DNA of 64,000 bases from Methylobacterium organophilum (GTDB lineage: Bacteria > Pseudomonadota > Alphaproteobacteria > Rhizobiales > Beijerinckiaceae), in the NCBI RefSeq assembly GCF_022179465.1, contig NZ_BPQV01000003.1, positions 372,001-436,000 of the forward strand, in the 5' to 3' direction. Shown here piece by piece: positions 18,082 to 25,740 of this stretch (position 1 is its first letter; each line of letters opens with the position of its first letter). Both the position numbers and the translations under genes were made by a program. The notes below the pieces were generated by a model. That model made no database searches, was not told where the DNA came from, and saw only the letters and a list, made by a program, of their open reading frames with translations.

Positions 18082-20280
18082 ATGAACCAGGCCGCCCCCG
18101 CGGACACCCTGTCCCCGTCCGCCCCCGGCGCGCAGGCCCTGCGCTACAGGGTCAGGGGCATGGACTGCCCGACCTGCGCCGGGAAGATCGAGACCGCCGT
18201 CTCCCGGCTGCCGGGCGTCGCGGACGTGCGCGTGAACTACGGCAGCCAAATCCTCGACCTCGCGCTCGACGAGGCCGCGACGCCGAGGACCGACTTGGAG
18301 GGGCGCATCGAGCGCCTGGGCTACGGCGTCGCGCCGCTCCCCACGGCCGCGGACCTGGCCAGGGCGCAAGCCTCGGGCGGCGCCCCGCCCGCCGAGAGCG
18401 CGGAAGAGCCCGAGCCGCCGCTCTGGCGGAGCCGGAAGGCGCTGCTGGGCATCCTCATCGGCGCCCTGTTCGCCGCCGGCTTCCTCGTCGAGCGGATCGC
18501 GCCGGGCCTGGCGGGCGAGTACGCCTACTGGCCGGGCGCGCTCGTCGGGCTCGCCTATTACGGCCGCCGGGCGGTCCTGGCGGCGTTCGCCGGCACGCCC
18601 TTCTCCATCGAGATGCTGATGTCGGTCGCGACCGCGGGGGCGCTCGCCATCCACGCCGCCGAGGAGGCCGCCATCGTCGTGCTGCTCTTCACGGTCGGCG
18701 AGATGCTGGAGGTCGTGGCGGCGGGCCGGGCGCGCGCCGGGATCAAGGCGCTCGCCGCCCTGGTGCCGAAGACCGCCCGCCTCGTCGACGGGCCCGACGG
18801 CGCCATCCGCGAGGTGCCCGCGGCGTCGCTGGCCATCGGGCAGGTCGTCGTCGTGAGGCCGGGCGACCGCGTGCCCGCCGACGGCGTGATCACCGACGGC
18901 GCGTCGAGCCTCGACGAGTCCCCCATCACCGGCGAGTCGGTCCCGAAGCCCAAGGAGGTCGGCGACCCGGTCTTCGCGGGCAGCGTCAACGCCGACGGCG
19001 CGCTGCAGGTCCGGGTCACCAAGACGGCGGCCGACAACACGGTCGCCCGCATCCTGCACCTCGTCGAGGAGGCGCAGGCCTCGAAGTCGCCCACGGCGCG
19101 CTTCATCGACCGGTTCAGCGCGGTCTACACGCCCATCGCCTTCGCGTTCGCCGCCGCGGTCGCAATCGTGCCGCCGCTGCTGCTCGGCGCCGACTGGGGC
19201 ACCTGGGTCTATCGGGGCCTGGCGCTCCTCCTGATCGCCTGCCCCTGCGCGCTGGTGCTCTCGACCCCGGCCGCCATCGCGTCCGGGCTGGCCGCCGGAG
19301 CGCGGCGCGGGCTGCTCGTGAAGGGGGGCGCCGCGCTGGAGGTCATCGGGCGGGTGCGCACGGTCGCGTTCGACAAGACCGGGACGCTGACGGCGGGGCG
19401 GCCGCGGGTCACCGACATCCTGGCCCTCGCCCCGGACGCGTCGGAGCGGTCGCTTCTCGGGTTGGCCGCCGCGGTCGAGAGCGGAAGCAGCCACCCCATC
19501 GCCCGGGCCATCCTCGACCGGGCGAACACGGACGGGGTGCCGCTGCGGCCGACGCGGGACGCCCGCGCCATCCCCGGCAGGGCGGTGCAGGCCACGGTGA
19601 TGGGCCAGACGGTGCTCGTCGCCTCCCCGCGCCACGCCGCCGAGAGCGCGCGGCTCGGCCCCGAGGCGGACCGCGCCGTCGCGGAGCTGGAGGCCGGCGG
19701 CAAGACGGTGGTCATCGTCGTCCGCGGCGCCGAGGCCCTGGGCGCCATCGCGGTCCGGGACGAGCCCCGCGCCGACGCGGCCGCCGGCATCGCGGCCCTG
19801 CGGAAGCTCGGCGTGCACAGCGTGATGCTGACCGGCGACAACCGCCGCACGGGCGGGGCGGTCGCGTCCGAGCTCGGCCTCGACGTGAAGGCCGAGCTCC
19901 TGCCCCAGGACAAGCTCGCCGAGATCGCGGCCCTGAAGGAGAGGGGCCCGGTCGCCATGGTCGGCGACGGCATCAACGACGCCCCGGCCTTGGCCGCCGC
20001 CAGCGTCGGCATCGCGATGGGCGGCGGCACCGACGCGGCCCTGGAGACGGCGGACGCGGCGGTGCTGAACGACCGCGTCGGCGACGTGGCCGCGCTGGTC
20101 TCGCTGTCCCGGGCGACCCTGGGCAACATCCGCCAGAACGTCGCCATCGCGCTCGGCCTGAAGGCGGTGTTCCTGGTGACGACCATCGCCGGCATCACCG
20201 GCCTCTGGCCCGCCATCCTGGCCGACACCGGCGCGACCGTCCTGGTGACGGCCAACGCGCTGCGTCTTCTGAGGGCCTGA
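18082..20280 (+). CDS. Zn/Cd/Pb-exporting P1B-2-type ATPase
   Basis: A 732-residue inner-membrane ATPase of the ZntA/CadA/PbrA class. One N-terminal HMA domain has the motif GMDCPTCAGKIE (C29, C32). The membrane motif is C387-P-C389 (ACPCALVLSTPAAI), whose LSTPAAI tail is typical of the Zn/Cd/Pb group. The phosphorylation site is D431 (DKTGTLTAGRP) and GDGINDAPAL is present. It is expressed from the CadR/PbrR-type promoter. Its TGA overlaps the ATG of lspA by one base, so the two proteins are translationally coupled. That pairing resembles the lead-resistance pbr operon, where the ATPase PbrA and the LspA-like PbrC are co-encoded. Confidence 0.93.
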   Translation: MNQAAPADTLSPSAPGAQALRYRVRGMDCPTCAGKIETAVSRLPGVADVRVNYGSQILDLALDEAATPRTDLEGRIERLGYGVAPLPTAADLARAQASGGAPPAESAEEPEPPLWRSRKALLGILIGALFAAGFLVERIAPGLAGEYAYWPGALVGLAYYGRRAVLAAFAGTPFSIEMLMSVATAGALAIHAAEEAAIVVLLFTVGEMLEVVAAGRARAGIKALAALVPKTARLVDGPDGAIREVPAASLAIGQVVVVRPGDRVPADGVITDGASSLDESPITGESVPKPKEVGDPVFAGSVNADGALQVRVTKTAADNTVARILHLVEEAQASKSPTARFIDRFSAVYTPIAFAFAAAVAIVPPLLLGADWGTWVYRGLALLLIACPCALVLSTPAAIASGLAAGARRGLLVKGGAALEVIGRVRTVAFDKTGTLTAGRPRVTDILALAPDASERSLLGLAAAVESGSSHPIARAILDRANTDGVPLRPTRDARAIPGRAVQATVMGQTVLVASPRHAAESARLGPEADRAVAELEAGGKTVVIVVRGAEALGAIAVRDEPRADAAAGIAALRKLGVHSVMLTGDNRRTGGAVASELGLDVKAELLPQDKLAEIAALKERGPVAMVGDGINDAPALAAASVGIAMGGGTDAALETADAAVLNDRVGDVAALVSLSRATLGNIRQNVAIALGLKAVFLVTTIAGITGLWPAILADTGATVLVTANALRLLRA

Positions 20281-20792
20281 TGAGCTCTTCGTCAGGCTGG
20301 GCCGGCCGCATGGCGACCGTGGCCGTGGTCATCCTCGCCTCCACGGCCATCGACCTCGGCGCGAAGGCGGTGGCCGAGGCGTGGCTGACCGAGGGCGTGC
20401 CCCGGGGCTTCGTGCCCTTCGTCGACCTGAGCCTGTCGTTCAACCGGGGCATCAGCTTCAGCCTGTTCGCGGCGCACGATCCGTCCTCCCTCGCGCTGCT
20501 CCTCGCCCTCCAGGGTACGCTCACCTGCCTCGTCATTGCCTGGGCGCTGGCTACGACGGGCACGCTCGAACGTCTCGGGCTCGCCGCGATCGCCGGCGGG
20601 GCGGCTGGAAACTTCCTCGACCGGCTCATCGACGGCGCCGTCACCGACTTCCTCGACCTGCACACCGGCGGCATTCGCTGGTTCACCTTCAACCTGGCCG
20701 ACACCTGGATTTCCGCCGGCGTCGTCCTGCTGCTCCTCGAAGGCCTTTCCGCGCGACGGAGCCATCCCGGTGCCGGGGAACCAGTCCCATGA
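20280..20792 (+). CDS. lspA: Prolipoprotein signal peptidase (LspA-like, PbrC-type)
   Basis: A 170-residue four-helix membrane aspartyl protease that removes lipoprotein signal peptides. The conserved blocks are NRGISFSLF (55-63), GGAAGNFLDRLIDGAVTDFL with catalytic D123, and FTFNLADTWISAGV with catalytic D141. Its start overlaps the stop of the Zn/Cd/Pb ATPase (TGATG), so it is an accessory copy in a resistance operon rather than the housekeeping gene. In pbr operons such a protein accompanies lead resistance. A lipoprotein gene follows 88 bp downstream and could be a dedicated substrate. Confidence 0.92.
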   Translation: MSSSSGWAGRMATVAVVILASTAIDLGAKAVAEAWLTEGVPRGFVPFVDLSLSFNRGISFSLFAAHDPSSLALLLALQGTLTCLVIAWALATTGTLERLGLAAIAGGAAGNFLDRLIDGAVTDFLDLHTGGIRWFTFNLADTWISAGVVLLLLEGLSARRSHPGAGEPVP

Positions 20793-20880
20793 GGGGCCCG
20801 ATTCCGCCGAACCACGGCCACGACAACCTGGCATCAACCCTTCGGGCCCAGGCTCGTGCGCCCACCCCAGCGAGGCCGAC

Positions 20881-21951
20881 ATGCTGAAGACGACGACGCT
20901 CGGTCTGGCCCTCCTCCTGGCGCTGTCCGCCTGCCAGGACGGCCAGTACGCGGCCTCGACGCGCCACCTCGCGCCGATCCCGCCCGCGACCCTGGCCCTG
21001 ATGTCGACCAAGGGGGTCTCGGCGGCCGACCCGATCCTGATGCGGGCCTACAAGAAGGAATCCGAGATCGAGCTCTGGAAGCGCGGCGCGGACGGCAGGT
21101 ACGCCCTCCTGAAGACCTATCCGATGTGCCGCTGGTCGGGCCAGCTCGGGCCCAAGACCCGGGAGGGGGACCGGCAGGCGCCGGAGGGCTTCTACGCGGT
21201 CACGCCCGCGTCCCTGAACCCGAATTCGAGCCTCTATCTCTCGTTCGACCTCGGGTACCCGAACGAGTACGACCGCTCCCTGGGACGCACGGGCGCGCAC
21301 CTGATGGTGCACGGCTCCTGCTCGTCGCGGGGCTGCTTCGCGATGACGGACGAGGCGATCTCGGAGCTCTATGCCGTGGTGCGCGAGGCCTTCGCGGGCG
21401 GGCAGCGTGCCGTCCAGTTCCAATCCTATCCGTTCCGCATGACCCCGGAGAACCTGGCCCGGCATCGGCAGGATCCGAACGTCGCGTTCTGGAGGAACCT
21501 CAAGGAGGGGTCCGACCGCTTCGAGGTGACGTGGGCCGAGCCGGTCGTCGGCGCCGCGGGCGGTCGCTACGTGTTCGATGCCGGCGGCGACGAGGCCACG
21601 GCCGGCGCGGTCGCGCGGAAGCAGGCGGACGACGAGCGGCAGGTCGCCGCCCTCGTGGCGAGCGGGACGCCGGCCGTCCGGCTGGTGTACGAGGACGGTG
21701 GCCAGCACCGGGCTTTCCGCGAGACCATGATGGCGATGGGAAACGGGCTCGGCGAGGTGAGCCGCCCCGAGGCCCTGGCCGCAGGGCCGCGCGAGGTCGC
21801 GATGCCGGCCTCGGGCCCGGTTGCCCTTGCCGGACAGCGCGAGCCGGTCCGGGGTGCGGCGGCACGCAAGCCGCCGGGGCCCGGCGGGACCGAGGCGGAG
21901 CGCCAGCGCCCCCGCAAGACCTTCGCCGCGGCGGGGGACGGGCGGGAGTGA
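20881..21951 (+). CDS. Lipoprotein L,D-transpeptidase (YafK/YkuD family)
   Basis: A 356-residue protein with a lipobox (LLLALSAC, lipidated Cys18). The L,D-transpeptidase core has the catalytic motif HGSCSSRGCFAMTD (H144, C152), so it probably cross-links peptidoglycan or attaches proteins to it in the periplasm. The C-terminal 100 residues are low-complexity Ala/Pro/Gly/Arg, unusual for the family. It is in the same direction as lspA and probably in the same operon, linking Pb/Zn/Cd efflux with envelope maintenance. An upstream extension in the same frame runs through lspA in the wrong frame and is not real. Confidence 0.85.
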   Translation: MLKTTTLGLALLLALSACQDGQYAASTRHLAPIPPATLALMSTKGVSAADPILMRAYKKESEIELWKRGADGRYALLKTYPMCRWSGQLGPKTREGDRQAPEGFYAVTPASLNPNSSLYLSFDLGYPNEYDRSLGRTGAHLMVHGSCSSRGCFAMTDEAISELYAVVREAFAGGQRAVQFQSYPFRMTPENLARHRQDPNVAFWRNLKEGSDRFEVTWAEPVVGAAGGRYVFDAGGDEATAGAVARKQADDERQVAALVASGTPAVRLVYEDGGQHRAFRETMMAMGNGLGEVSRPEALAAGPREVAMPASGPVALAGQREPVRGAAARKPPGPGGTEAERQRPRKTFAAAGDGRE

Positions 21952-21987
21952 CGAGCCTGCCTTCATCCCTGCGCCGGGCCTGAGACC

Positions 21988-22710
21988 ATGGCCATCGACG
22001 CCTCAAGCGTGGGCTTCGTGGCGGCCTTCGCGGCCGGCGCCGTGTCGTTCCTGTCGCCCTGCGTGCTGCCCCTCGTCCCGGGCTACGTGTCCTACGTCGC
22101 GGGCCAGTCGGCTGCCGGCGGGCGCGACAGCCTGCGCACGCTCGGCCTGAGCCTCTGCTTCGTGCTCGGGTTCACGACCGTCTTCGTCGCGTTCGGCGCG
22201 GGGGCGAGCGCGCTCGGCTTCGCCCTGCTCGCCCATCGCGAGGCGCTGAACCTCGCCTCGGGCCTCCTCGTGATCCTGTTCGGCCTGTTCACGGCCGGTC
22301 TGCTGCGGCCCGCCTGGCTGCAGCGCGAGCTGCGCTGGCACGGCGATCCGCCGGGGCGAGGGCCGGTCGCCGCCTATCTCCTCGGAACGGCCTTCGCCTT
22401 CGGATGGACCCCCTGCATCGGTCCCGTCCTCGGCGCCATCCTGGCGGTCACGGCCTCCTCGGCCTCGGGCAAGGGCGTCGCCCTGCTCACCGTCTACTCG
22501 CTCGGCCTCGGCGTGCCGTTCGTGGCCGCGGCCCTGTTCCTGTCCGGCTTCGTCGCGCGCCTTCGGACCCTGCGCTGGTTCGGCCGTGCCCTTCAGGTGG
22601 TCGGCGGCGGCGTCATGGTGGCGATGGGTCTGCTGATGATCACCGACCGCATGACCGCCGTGGCCGCCCTCATCCTGGAGGCCTTCCCCGCGCTCGGGCG
22701 GATCGGTTGA
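21988..22710 (+). CDS. ccdA: CcdA-family membrane thiol-reductant transporter
   Basis: A 240-residue protein with six predicted membrane helices. It moves reducing equivalents from cytosolic thioredoxin to the periplasm, for cytochrome c maturation or metal-protein repair. The two redox-active cysteines are in SPCVLPLVPGYVSY near residue 25 and TPCIGPVLGAIL near residue 138, the diagnostic CcdA/DsbD-membrane motifs. The start ATG lies 34 bp after the transpeptidase stop, so it is probably the last gene of the lead/zinc operon. The symbol reflects the family, not proof that it is the housekeeping CcdA. Confidence 0.88.
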   Translation: MAIDASSVGFVAAFAAGAVSFLSPCVLPLVPGYVSYVAGQSAAGGRDSLRTLGLSLCFVLGFTTVFVAFGAGASALGFALLAHREALNLASGLLVILFGLFTAGLLRPAWLQRELRWHGDPPGRGPVAAYLLGTAFAFGWTPCIGPVLGAILAVTASSASGKGVALLTVYSLGLGVPFVAAALFLSGFVARLRTLRWFGRALQVVGGGVMVAMGLLMITDRMTAVAALILEAFPALGRIG

Positions 22711-22855
22711 GCCGGGCGAGCGCGCAGGCGCCCGCGCGGCGGCAGAGGCAGCCGCCGAGGCAGGGCGTCGTTCGCGCGGAGCGGGTCAGCTTCGTGGCCG
22801 CCGGCGCGGGATCCGGACCTCGCCGTCCCCAACCCGGGGACGGAACGACGGCGGG

Positions 22856-23047
22856 TCAGGAACGTAGGGAGGCGCGCCTCAAGCGAGCTTCGCGCGCGGC
22901 GCGGATCGGCGCGAGGCGGTCGCGCAGGGCCTCCATCCGAGCGATCTTCTCGCCGAAGGTCAGGGCGGCGAGCTCGCGGCGCCCTTCCGCTTTCCGAGCA
23001 AGGATGTCGGACCGGTCGGGATAGGCAGCGGTCGAAGCGTTCTTCAT
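22856..23047 (-). CDS. Small basic protein (63 aa), possible antitoxin-like
   Basis: MKNASTAAYPDRSDILARKAEGRRELAAL..., a highly helical Lys/Arg/Glu-rich protein (FGEKIARMEALRDRLAPIRAAREARLRR). Small proteins with an ILAxKA..RRxLAAL..xEKI..xEALR layout occur next to nucleotidyltransferase-type toxin genes in other bacteria; that link is from memory and no partner is adjacent here. It converges with ccdA and is divergent from the dGTPase. The reading frame continues upstream for hundreds of codons without a Met of good context, but that part is shadow. Confidence 0.55.
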   Translation of the reverse strand: MKNASTAAYPDRSDILARKAEGRRELAALTFGEKIARMEALRDRLAPIRAAREARLRRASLRS

Positions 23048-23491
23048 GACACCGTCGACCCTACGGCGCACCGATCCGCGACGCCAACCACCGGGCGGAA
23101 GGCCTGCCACTTCTCGACCGGCTTGATCCGTACCGACACGGGGGCCGGGCCGTTCAGCCAAGCTGACGCGTCGCCCTTCCCGCGATCCGGCGGGCATAGA
23201 GGAGGCCGCCGGCGCCCGCGTCAGGCGTACGGGACCGCTGCCGACGGCATCCGTGCGAGGCCGCATGCCTGCCCGGCCGCCCCTCAGCGCCGCCGCCATC
23301 GTTCCCGCAATGTTCCCTTTCCGGTCCGGGTGCCCTACCCTCTTGCGACGCGGGCCGGCACCATGCGGAAACGAATCCGTGGACAACGGCCGGAATCGGA
23401 CGTGACGGGCGGGAGAGCCGGAACGTAGACCATGCGTCATGCGGTTGTGGGAGGCGGCGGAGCCGGCGTCGCCGCGGGGACAGGACCGAGG
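23048..23491. other. Non-coding stretch upstream of the defence block
   Basis: 444 bp without a convincing gene on either strand. It must hold the promoter for the dGTPase and, on the other strand, for the 63-residue protein. No clear -35/-10 pair or dyad stands out. An in-frame ATG at 23432 would extend the dGTPase by 20 Gly/Ala-rich residues and is less likely. Confidence 0.4.
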
Positions 23492-24937
23492 ATGGGCGAG
23501 CAACTCGACTGGACGGCCCTTCTGAATTCCCGGCGTCGCAAGCCGAGGCCCGGCGGGAAGGCGCACGAACCGAGGCTGGGCGAGGATCGGACCCAGCACG
23601 AACGCGATCACGACCGCATCCTGTTCTCCACCCCGGTGCGGCGCCTCCAGGACAAGACGCAGGTCTTCCCGCTGGAGCGCAACGACAGCGTCCGCACGCG
23701 GCTGACCCACAGCCACGAGGTGGCGAACATGGCGCGGAGCATGGGGACCACCCTGGCCTTCGTCCACGGCGAGGCGCTCGGCTTCCCGGCGTCGGTCGAG
23801 CCCCTGCGCAACGTGCCGGCCCTGCTGGAGGCCATCGGGCTCGCCCACGACCTCGGCAACCCGCCTTTCGGGCACCAGGGCGAGACCGCGATCCAGACCT
23901 GGATGAAGCGTCACGCGACACCCCGTTCGGAGGAGCCGGGCTCCTTCGCGATCTTCGACGCGCCGGGCCTGACCGAGCCGATGCGCCGGGACTTCCTGGC
24001 GTTCGAGGGCAACGCGCAGGCGTTCCGCTTGCTGACCCGGCTGCAGATCCTGAACGACGATTTCGGGCTCAACATGACCTACGCCTTCCTGGCGGCCCTG
24101 ATGAAGTACCCCGTGCCCTCGGACGCGGTCGACAAGTCGTCCCATGCCCGGAAGAAGTTCAACTTCTTCCAGTCCGAGGCCGGCATCGCCGCGGAGGTCT
24201 GGGCGGAGACCGGGCTGCGCCAGGGCGTGCGGCATCCGCTGACCTTCGTGATGGAGGCTTGCGACGACATCGCCTACTCGGTCGTGGACGTCGAGGACGC
24301 CGCCAAGAAGAACCTGATCAACTTCAACGTGCTGACGGCGTGGCTGCGCCACGATGCCTGCGACGACGAGGTCACCCTCGGGGTCTGCGAGCGGGCGGAG
24401 CGCTACCATGCCGACTTCCGCGACGAGGGACTCTCGCCCGGGGAACTCGACGACATCTCGATGCAGATGTTCCGCGTCGACGCCATCGGGACGATGGTCC
24501 GGGCGGCCGTCGGGGCCTTCGTCGCCAACCGGGACGCCATCATGGCCGGCGCGTTCGACAGGGAGTTGATGGCGGCCTCGGACGCCGTCGTGCTGTGGAC
24601 CTCGCTCAAGCGCTTCGCGAAGTTCCACGTCTACCGCCACCGCAGCGTCCTTGAGGTCGAGCTCGCCGGCCACCGCACGCTCCACGAGCTCATGGACATG
24701 TTCTGGACGGCCGTGGTCGAGCGCAAGGACCCGGACGACCTGAGGTCGGATCGCGAGGCCCTGCCGGCCTACGTCTACTCCCGGATCTCGGAGAACTACC
24801 GGCGGGTCGCCGAGGCTCCGGGCAACCGGATGCCGATGCGCTACCGGGAGTTGCAACTCATCACCGACATGATCTCGGGCATGACCGATACCTTCGCGGT
24901 ATCGCTGCGCGACGACCTGGGGCGGCACCATGGCTGA
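23492..24937 (+). CDS. dGTP triphosphohydrolase (HD-domain dGTPase)
   Basis: A 481-residue HD-superfamily enzyme that splits dGTP into deoxyguanosine and triphosphate. Conserved blocks: RRLQDKTQVFPLERNDSVRTRLTHSHEV (His75 region), then AIGLAHDLGNPPFGHQGE with the metal-binding His119-Asp120. RRLQDKTQVF is typical of dGTPases. A ribosome site AGGA lies 8 bp before the ATG. It overlaps the following nucleotidyltransferase-fold gene by 8 bp. dGTPases of this kind are known to protect bacteria from phage by depleting dNTPs, and the genes that follow are defence genes, so a defensive role is likely. Confidence 0.88.
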   Translation: MGEQLDWTALLNSRRRKPRPGGKAHEPRLGEDRTQHERDHDRILFSTPVRRLQDKTQVFPLERNDSVRTRLTHSHEVANMARSMGTTLAFVHGEALGFPASVEPLRNVPALLEAIGLAHDLGNPPFGHQGETAIQTWMKRHATPRSEEPGSFAIFDAPGLTEPMRRDFLAFEGNAQAFRLLTRLQILNDDFGLNMTYAFLAALMKYPVPSDAVDKSSHARKKFNFFQSEAGIAAEVWAETGLRQGVRHPLTFVMEACDDIAYSVVDVEDAAKKNLINFNVLTAWLRHDACDDEVTLGVCERAERYHADFRDEGLSPGELDDISMQMFRVDAIGTMVRAAVGAFVANRDAIMAGAFDRELMAASDAVVLWTSLKRFAKFHVYRHRSVLEVELAGHRTLHELMDMFWTAVVERKDPDDLRSDREALPAYVYSRISENYRRVAEAPGNRMPMRYRELQLITDMISGMTDTFAVSLRDDLGRHHG

Positions 24938-25730
24938 CCCGGGCAGGCGCGCCCGGGACGGGGCCGAGCTGGGCCGGCGGATGCGGGCCTTCCTCGCGGA
25001 CGAGGCCCGTGGCGGCGACGAGATCGCGGACCTGATCGGCCACCTGGGCCAGGCCGGCGAGGTCGCCATCTTCGGGGGCATGCCCCGCGACATCGCCTGG
25101 GGCGGGGCCGACGCGTTCGGGTCGGACGTGGACCTCGTCGTGGACACCGCGCCGGGGCGCCTGGCGGAGCTGCTGCGCGACGGCCGCGCCGTGCGCAACC
25201 GTTTCGGCGGGTACCGGATCGCCGGCCGCCGGCACTCCTACAACGTCTGGGCCCTCCCCTCCACCTGGGCGGTGCGCACCGGCCACGTCCGCGCGACGCG
25301 CCTGGCCGACCTCGTCCACACGACCTTCTTCGACCGGGACGCCGTGCTGTACCTGTGCGGCTGCCACCGGGTTCACCACGGCCCGCGGTTCGCGGCCTGG
25401 CTGGGTCACGGCACGGTCGACATCAACCTGGAGGAAGACCCGAACCCGCGCGGCACGGCGCTCCGGGCGCTGCGCATCCTCCTCGAACCCGGGCAGGCCG
25501 TCGGCCCGAGGCTGGCCGACTACCTGCGCCGGATGGCGACGGCGCCCGGCCACCATCTCGACGCGGATACCGTGTCGCGGCTCGCCGCGGCGGCGAACCT
25601 TGCCGGCGCGCCGTCCCGGCCTGTCGGACCCGTGGCGCAGCGCCGGTGCAGCCCTGCCGAGGGCCGGGCTCGGGCACGGGATTGGCGCGCCGACCCTGCT
25701 GGGCGCAGGGGTGGCCGTGGCGAGCGGTGA
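24930..25730 (+). CDS. Nucleotidyltransferase-fold protein
   Basis: A 266-residue protein. The core AIFGGMPRDIAWGGADAFGSDVDLVV has the GG...SDVD signature of the DNA-polymerase-beta superfamily (Gly49-Gly50; Asp66 and Asp68 as metal ligands), close to the head domain of CCA/poly(A)-polymerase types. The C-terminus from about residue 220 is Arg/Ala-rich and probably disordered. It overlaps the dGTPase by 8 bp and ends 10 bp before the TerB-domain gene, so the five genes are probably one transcript. Target (nucleotide, RNA or protein) unknown. Confidence 0.7.
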   Translation: MADPGRRARDGAELGRRMRAFLADEARGGDEIADLIGHLGQAGEVAIFGGMPRDIAWGGADAFGSDVDLVVDTAPGRLAELLRDGRAVRNRFGGYRIAGRRHSYNVWALPSTWAVRTGHVRATRLADLVHTTFFDRDAVLYLCGCHRVHHGPRFAAWLGHGTVDINLEEDPNPRGTALRALRILLEPGQAVGPRLADYLRRMATAPGHHLDADTVSRLAAAANLAGAPSRPVGPVAQRRCSPAEGRARARDWRADPAGRRGGRGER

Positions 25731-25740
25731 GGCGCGGTCC

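Noticed and set aside
24930-25730. CBASS-type cyclic-nucleotide synthase
   Set aside because: The GG...SDVD core fits the wider nucleotidyltransferase fold, but no CBASS effector or accessory gene is present.
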